Of a stretch of DNA of 64,000 nt, positions 57,562 through 64,000 are shown in pieces. The position numbers were made by a program, and so were the translations under genes. The DNA comes from Auricularia sp. M13 (lineage: Eukaryota; Basidiomycota; Agaricomycetes; Auriculariales; Auriculariaceae). Under the pieces are notes generated by a model. The model saw only the letters and a list, made by a program, of their open reading frames with translations. It ran no database searches and was not told where the DNA came from. The stretch is from contig CM073201.1 in NCBI GenBank assembly GCA_037042915.1, positions 1,798,001 through 1,862,000 on the forward strand, read 5' to 3'. Each line of letters starts with the position of its first letter. The stretch's first letter is position 1.

Positions 57562-60500
57562 ATGGAGGTCGTGCAGTCGCCTTCGTCGTCCGTGTCGTCG
57601 CTCGCAGGAGCGCAACCCGCGGCCCTGCACCCATCGCCATCGTCAGCGAGCTCTGCTAGCGACTTCAGCTCGGGTATGGTGTCCTCCAGCGATCACGGCG
57701 GCCGGTCGCTAAGCCCAGCATCGGCGTCGCTCTCCTCTGCATCTTCGGCGGCTTCACCCATCAACGCGCCGCCGCCGCCAGTGGCCGTGGTGCCGCTCGA
57801 TGCGCATCAGCCCCAGAGCAGGATAAAGCGCGCGCTGGCGGCACGGCGCAAGAAGCGGAACGGGGACAGCATATCGTCGACCGCTGCGCTCGACGCGACG
57901 ACCAGCGCAGACGAGCTGTCGTCTAACTCGAATTCGGGACTCAGCGTGGCTCAGCGCGCAGCAAGATGGGGCGGCCAGGTCCGTGCCAACACTGGTCCGT
58001 CGTTGGGCAAGCTGCAAACCGCTACGCTGCAGGTCTTCGGGCGCAAGAAAACGCCGACGCCCATGTCGCCCTCTCCGCCTGCGCCGCCTCCTAAGCCCGA
58101 CAGGCTGCGGTCGGCCACCGTGGGGAGCATGCCGCTCAACACGTCGGACCTGAGCGTGGGACCGCAGCACGCGCGCGCATCGTTCGTGCCGAGTCCCAGC
58201 ATATCGGCTGCGCTGCAGTACATGAACAACGCGGACGCGCAGGAGGCCCGCGAGCAACCTGCGCCCGTGACGGAAGAGCCTGAGCTCCAGGACGAACGGC
58301 GTGATGAAATAACACCGACCAACTCTGCCCTGCGACGGCCTGCAGGGACGACGACAACAAGCGCGGATTCGCGACGAGTATCCGTCGCCGCGACCATACG
58401 GCCTGTCAGTGGCGCGCCGTCCATCGCGACCATAACGGCCGCCAACGCCGCGATATTTGAAAACGACGAGGACCTCCCTCCCGACCAGACCGCGCACATG
58501 ACCGCGCCCGATGCCGTGCCTCGCTCGGGCTCGGACGACGCTAGCGCAGACGATCCCCGCGAAGATTTGCATGCAGTGCCGCAACAGCAACAGGCGCACT
58601 CGCGCGCGGCCGCCCCAGGCACCCCGGATCGGGCGCGTCCGAGCCCGGGTGTGGGTGGTGCACACGCACAACACGGTGCCACCGCGGGCAATCTGTCAAA
58701 AGCGCAGAAAAGACGCTCCATGTCCCTTGACCTCACCCCGGCGAAATCTCACTGGGTGCCCGTCCAACCTGCGCCGTATTCGTCTGCGCTCGACGTCGTC
58801 ACAGCGCATCTGCAAGGCGTCCCGCCCTCGCCCCCTGCCACGCCACCGTCGCTGATTGGGTCGACGAGCTCGCTGGGCTCGCAGTCGCACGCGTATTCTG
58901 CCAACTCGCTCTCGCGCGAAGACGTGCGGGGTATCATCGGCCACGCCCACTCGAGTTCTCGCTCCAGCGCGTCGTCTACTGCCCAGTCGACCACATCTGG
59001 CGCGCCTATTTCGTTGCGCGAACGACTCACAGCCCTCGGCTTGGCCCAAGAGAACCCGCGAAGCCCGCCTCCTCAGCACCCTCGCCGCGGACAAATGCTT
59101 TCGCAGCCCTCGCCACCACCTCAGCGAACTGCGCCGTCATCGTACGCCAACGGCCTTCAGCCGCCGCCGACACGCCGGACAGCGGTGTCCATGACGCAAA
59201 GCCTGCAACAGAGCCTCGGGCCAGCCGCTGCTGCTGCCTCGGGCATGGCGCTCGGCTTTGGCAAGAAGGCCTACGACAAGGTCGAGAAGCTCTGGCAAGG
59301 TGCTAACAACGCGGGCGCGCAAGCTTCGTCCACGTCTTTGGCGAGTTCCTCTGGCGCTTCTCGAAACGGCGGCCTAAGGCGTACGCCGAACGCTCCGAGC
59401 GGCGCCTGGAGCGTAGCGTCCATGGCCTTGTCGGTCTCTTCATCGGACGAAGGTAGCACCTACAGTGGCGCTCCTCCGACGATGAGCGCTAGCCTTGGAA
59501 CGTGTCTACGGCCGCCGCGGTCAACCAGTGGTTCCTATGGCGCAGCAGCTTCGGGTTTAGTCTTTGGGCGTAATCTAGCGGAATGCGTACGCGACACTCG
59601 CGTGGCGCGGGTCGTTAATGTGACTGCATCGAGCCCGAAGCCACCGCCGACGCCAGCACCTGGGCCCGCGCGTAACATTGAAGATCGCGCGCTACCTGCG
59701 CTCATTGTGCGGTGTGTGCAACACTTGCGACGCTGGGGCGTCGAAGAGGAGGGCCTATTCCGGTACGCCAGTTCTGCTGGACCGCGTCCATGCTGTGTGA
59801 TTGACCACGATTGACAGAATATCCGGACGCGCTTCGCACATCGCCAAATTGCGTGCTGAGTTTGATACGGGTGCAGACTACGATCTGAAGGAAGCTTCGC
59901 CTGGCCACTTGGATCCACACGCGGTGGCGTCTGTATTTAAGGCATATTTGCGGGAGCGTACGTGCTATTGCCTGCGCGAGATGGGCCTTTGTACTCATTG
60001 CTTCACAGTCCCCGAGCCCTTGCTAACCCGTTCCCTCGCGCCGATGTTTGACGACGTTGTCGTATCGACGCCAAACTCTCACGCCCAGCAGATGCAGGAG
60101 TTTTATGGCCTTCCCTCGGGGCCGAGGAGTATGCCACAGATGCGCAAGCCGCCCTCGTTGTCCAATCTTGGCCCAAACGCGTCGCCGCTACTGTTGCACA
60201 AACTGTCGACTCTAATCTCGCGTCTGCCGGCAGAAAACCGCGACTTATTATTCACGGTGATCGACCTGCTGAAGACTACGGCTGCCAACTCCAAGTCGAC
60301 TAAAATGCCGTTGGCGAATCTGCTGTTGCTGTTTTGCCCATCGTTACAGGTTTCTCCTACCCTGTTGCGGTTGCTGTGCGAGGCCGAGTCGATATGGCAC
60401 GGGCCGCTGCCAGCGCCGATAGTGTCGTCGACCTCTTCGTCCTCGCATGGGCACGAACCAGTAGCGGAGGAAGATGGCTCGGAGCGCATGTCGGAAGAGA

Positions 60501-61677
60501 GCGTGAAGGCGCCAACCGGGCGCGAGCGAGTCGTTTCAGGCATGCCTCTCGGAGCGTTGAGTGGCGGCCCCGACCTCGCGGAGGCGCAGGGAAGCGTGGT
60601 CATGTCCCCGGTATCTCCCCTGGACAAATTTCGGATGTGTTCAGTGCCGCCCTTCTCCAGGCTTCGTCGTCATCATCCCCGCCGCCCAGGACACCAAGCA
60701 TTTACCTGGATGCTGCCGACGACAAGCCTCTGCCCAAGTCGCCGCGCACCCCGGGTTCCAGATTATCCGACGACATGAACTCACTATCGCCCCGACGGTT
60801 TTCGTCGCTCGGTCCGGGAAACACACTCTCGGGATCGTCGAGTCCTCACTCCGTCAAGTCTCAGGATGATCCCCAGCCGCCGCCTTCTCCGTCCTCGTTG
60901 AAAGGGCTGAAGCGTAACACGATTCGACCCTCTCTGCAGCTTATGTTCAGCAACAAGCGTTCCACGTCAGATTTAGTGGCATCTGCCTCGCCCATGAGCA
61001 GCTCATCGAGTCCGAGACAGGCAGGGACTCCACAATCGACGACGTTGACGCTTCCTCCGGTGTTGTCCTTGTCGACCGTATCGCCTGGATTCTCCTCGAG
61101 TTTAGAGTCATTCATGTCAGAGGATACACGTTCTGCATCGCCATCTCCTGCAGCGATGCCTACTGCTCATGCCAGCACTGATTACTTGGGATCCACGCTC
61201 AGCCTAGCGATATCCAACTCCGGCTCTGGTTCTTCCTCACGGTCGACTTCTAGTCTCGTTATCCCTGTTTCGGAGGAGGCTCGCAAGATTTCGTCCATGC
61301 GGCGGTCCCCGTCGCCACGACCCCCACCCATAACGACACCTACACCCGCTAGCTCAGACGAGACGCCGGTGCAGACGCCAATTGCCGACATGTTCCGTTC
61401 GCCTTCACGCGCTGGGTTATTAGACGACCAAGATCAGATCGTTCTACTGCCGCCATTGTCATTTTCTCAATCGCCTATGTACCCAGGCTCGTCTAGGACG
61501 ATCCCTCTGCGTTCTCCGAGCCCGGCCCTGGACCCCAGGACACCGCCACCCCGCCTCGATATCAAGTTGTCTCGCGAGCAGGAGACTGACGACGACGACG
61601 ATTGGGCGCATATCGTCTTGAGCGCGGCGGAAGATAGCCCACGGCAGCCGCTTCGCATCCGAGATGCTGGCCCCTAG
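57562..61677 (+). CDS. Large RhoGAP protein
   Basis: This GTPase-activating protein acts on Rho/Rac/Cdc42-type GTPases and probably controls polarity and septation. It starts MEVVQSPSSSVSSLAGAQ with a 734-residue first exon, mostly Ser/Pro/Ala-rich. GMALGFGKKAYDKVEKLW is a conserved helical motif before the GAP domain. The domain: LPALIVRCVQHLRRWGVEEEGLFR-ISGRASHIAKLRAEFD (arginine finger at GLFR), DPHAVASVFKAYLREL-PEPLLTR, LPAENRDLLFTVIDLLKTTAANSKSTKMPLANLLLLFCPSLQVSPTLLRLL. The joint GLFR/ISGR and LREL/PEP are both formed by introns. A 50-nt intron (GTATCT...CTCCAG) near 60610 joins VVMSP to ASSSSSPPPRTPS. The tail is Ser-rich and ends RIRDAGP-stop. About 1300 residues, no frame break. Confidence 0.9.
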
Positions 61678-62106
61678 CTCAGCCTTGGTGCTTTCCTTGG
61701 TGTCGCCGTGCGCGCATATTTATACTTCTAGCATCTCTCATTTTTCGCGCATTCTGCTGGACTGTTCTTGAGTTTCCGTCTGATGCTCTTTTTTCTTCAC
61801 CTTTTCGCTCTCGGACCCGTCTCCCGTGCAGTCTACAATTACATTCCTCTTGCTTTTTGTTGCATTCATTCGTTTTGGGGGAGGTACGATAGAATATGGC
61901 ATGTCGCGCAATTACTCATCTCAGGAAGTGGATATACATGTGTTAATTGAAGCATATGAAGATGTGGCATAGACTCTGCTTGTCGGTGCTCAGCTTGAAG
62001 CTATGGAATCGATTGTGATGAAGTTCAAAATCGCGTCCCCAAATGCGCGTGGCGGCTGTTTCCGTGTACTTTTCTGCAGGTCGCGTCCGCTCACTTTCAT
62101 ACATAC
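61678..62106. other. Spacer between RhoGAP and Noc2 genes
   Basis: Pyrimidine-rich 3' UTR, then the Noc2 upstream region. No gene is seen. Confidence 0.35.
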
Positions 62107-64000
62107 ATGGGCAAAAAACAGTCCAAGAAGCTAGCCAAGTCTGGCGAGCTCAAGCGTCAAATCCAGGCGCGCCACAAGCAGAAGAATGTGCAAAGTCGCA
62201 TCAAGGCAAAACAGCAAAAAAAGCAGTTCGCGGCGATAGCTAAGGGCAAACCACCGGCGGTACGAAACGAGGACGACGACGAGGACATGGTTGACGACGA
62301 TGAGGTCGATGATGAGGCTGCCTACTCGGAATCAGACGATGTGGTTACAGGAGAGGTGCGTGCTTGGTGCTGTCTGCGGTGTCGCTCTGAATGGTCGCAG
62401 GATGGCCACGCCCAGGGCTCAGACGACGATTCAGAAGCAGATGATTCTGCGAGCGACGGAAATGCATCTTTTGCCGAGTTAGACGAGCTCGATGGTGCGT
62501 GTTAACATGGTCTTTACGTTGGCTGGCTGACGGCAAAGCAGAGGCTGGCATGCACAAACTCGAGCTTGAACAGCTCAAGGCAAAGGACCCCGAGTTCTAC
62601 GAGTACCTCAAGAAGAATGACCAGGAGCTGCTCGACTTTGACCCTGAGGCACAGCCCGAACCTGACTCTGAGGTAGATGACGTGATGGAAGAGGTCGGCG
62701 ACGAGGGCGCTCCGACAGCGCCCATCCTGACAAAGGACGTGCTGAAGAAATGGCAGAAATCTCTACTTGAGGTATGGTCTACGCAATTGCCTATCTAAAT
62801 TCAACTAATCCTTGTTAGTATCGTTCGCTGGCCGCATTCCGAAAATTGCAAGTTGCATTCCGCGCCGCTGTTCATATGAACGAGGAGGACCAAGACTTGA
62901 GCTGGACGATTGATAGTGCAGATGGTTCGCAGCGTTATTCACCTTACGCGTTACATCTCAGCTCACGGGTCGCAGTCTTCAATAAAGTCGTGACGACTAC
63001 GTTACGTTACAGTCCTATCGTACTTGAGCACCACATGCCCTACAAGCAGCTGCCCAACGACAAGTTGTACGCTGTGTCACACTATCTAATCATTTTCGCA
63101 TTGACCACTCTCTAGCAAGCCGCCAATACAGACAGCAAAGCAGCAACAGCTGCAGCGCGTCATCCATTCATATATTCATAACGTCCTGCACCTTATCGAG
63201 CAAGGGACGGACCATGATACAGTGCTTCTGGCAGTCAAAGAAACAGGCAAGATGGTCCCGTATTTTGTGACTAGTCGGAAGACCGTGAAAACCTACCTGA
63301 AGGTGCGTCCATCACATCGTATTCTGCTTTGCGAATGACCATTTCCAGGGAATGCTTCTATTATGGTCCAGCGCAGAAGACGACGTGCGGGTTGCTGCTT
63401 TCCTCGCTATTCGGCGATTAGCCCAGTCCAGCGATGAAGCCGTCACAGAGCAGGTCCTCAAGGTCTGTTGAAGAAAATCAGTCTCGTCTTTATAACCTGA
63501 CAAAGCGTAGGGCCTCTATCTGACTCTCGTGCGAGCGTCAAAGTCGACAACTGCACATACACTTCCCGCAATTAACCTCATGAAGAATTCTGCTTCGGAG
63601 ATCTACTGTGCCCACCTGTCTGCTGCGTATATCCATGCCTTTGGCTACATTCGCCAACTAGCCGGACATCTGCGCAACAGCATGAAGAAGAAGACCAAGG
63701 TGTGTTGCTCACACTGGGAGATGTAATCGCCTTACGTGATTTTATAGGACTCGCACAGATTAGTATATAACTGGCAATTTGTGCACGCAGTTGATTTTTG
63801 GTGTCTCGTTCTTGCTCGCGCCTCCGAGCTGGACAAGGCCGGTGTTCAGAGCAACACTCAACCGCTGATCTATCCACTCATTCAAGTCTCTTTGGGTGCA
63901 ATAACGTACGTCCCATTGTCTTGTCTTCACGCTCCCCGTCTCATGAAATTGCAGTCTTGTCCCCAATTCGAGATCATTCCCACTGCACCTACAGTTGTTG
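62107..64000 (+). CDS. noc2: Noc2 nucleolar complex protein (5' part; cut by right edge)
   Basis: This ribosome-biogenesis factor escorts pre-60S particles from nucleolus to nucleoplasm with Noc1 or Noc3. The ATG at 62107 gives MGKKQSKKLAKSGELKRQIQ and a basic stretch, then acidic runs (EDDDEDMVDDDEVDDE). The Noc2 core begins KLELEQLKAKDPEFYEYLKKNDQELLDFD, VLKKWQKSLLE, YRSLAAFRKLQVAFRAAVHMNE, FNKVVTTTLRYSPIVLEHHMPY, and continues RVIHSYIHNVLHLIEQGTDHDTVLLAVKETGKMVPYFVTSRKTVKTYLK, GMLLLWSSAEDDVRVAAFLAIRRLA. After that come NSASEIYCAHLSAAYIHAFGYIRQ, WQFVHAVDFWCLVLARAS and QPLIYPLIQVSLGAI. Nine introns so far. The C-terminal quarter lies beyond the window. Confidence 0.93.

Noticed and set aside
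1-64000. Search for CRISPR arrays, terminal repeats or intact mobile elements
   Set aside because: No spaced direct repeats, long terminal repeats or inverted terminal repeats were noticed; repeats seen are coding triplet or Gly-rich tracts.

Overview
The window is nuclear DNA from a filamentous basidiomycete, most likely an Agaricomycete. The signs are GC-rich coding sequence, dense 47-60 nt GT-AG introns, protein families typical of that class (secreted bicupin oxalate decarboxylase, an Agaricomycete-type seven-helix membrane protein, a degenerate kinase-like gene) and long Ser/Pro-rich disordered regions. I support 24 protein genes and one pseudogene. I see no rRNA, convincing tRNA, CRISPR or intact mobile element. 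All joins between exons were read by eye from splice signals and conserved protein motifs, so CDS entries give the outer limits from start to stop codon and contain introns.

Left part (1-15.7 kb), all on the minus strand: an unknown Ser/Pro-rich protein cut by the left edge; an AreA/Nit2-type GATA nitrogen regulator; oxalate decarboxylase split into many tiny exons; signal peptide peptidase; dynamitin; and an AIF/FSP1-like flavoprotein. The last is divergent from a siderophore-iron transporter (16.4-18.9 kb, plus strand). Their shared 0.7 kb intergenic carries two palindromic pairs of ATCTGATAA-type iron-GATA sites, one close to each start codon. This is the strongest regulatory signal in the window.

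Centre (19-38 kb): Hrd1 ubiquitin ligase with a long Ala/Pro insertion inside its RING finger; a poorly explained 1.8 kb gap; NAD kinase; an orphan seven-helix membrane protein; a small conserved-looking ORF; an HMT1/ABCB6-type ABC half transporter; a glycine-rich RRM protein; and an HMG-box regulator.

Right part (38-64 kb): a disordered single-pass membrane protein; a small Cys-containing protein; an Apq12-like membrane protein; mitochondrial pyruvate carrier subunit MPC2 head-to-head with a TAPT1/Emp65 family protein; an RGG-box protein; a YMR196W/GH63-type glycosidase; a kinase-like pseudogene; a mitochondrial carrier like yeast YPR011C; a large RhoGAP; and the first part of Noc2, cut by the right edge.

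Several clearly conserved genes need one extra base to keep frame, mostly within short C/G runs (signal peptide peptidase, NAD kinase, the carrier, the 39-41 kb gene). The repetition of the same kind of break suggests small consensus errors in the sequence rather than many dead genes.
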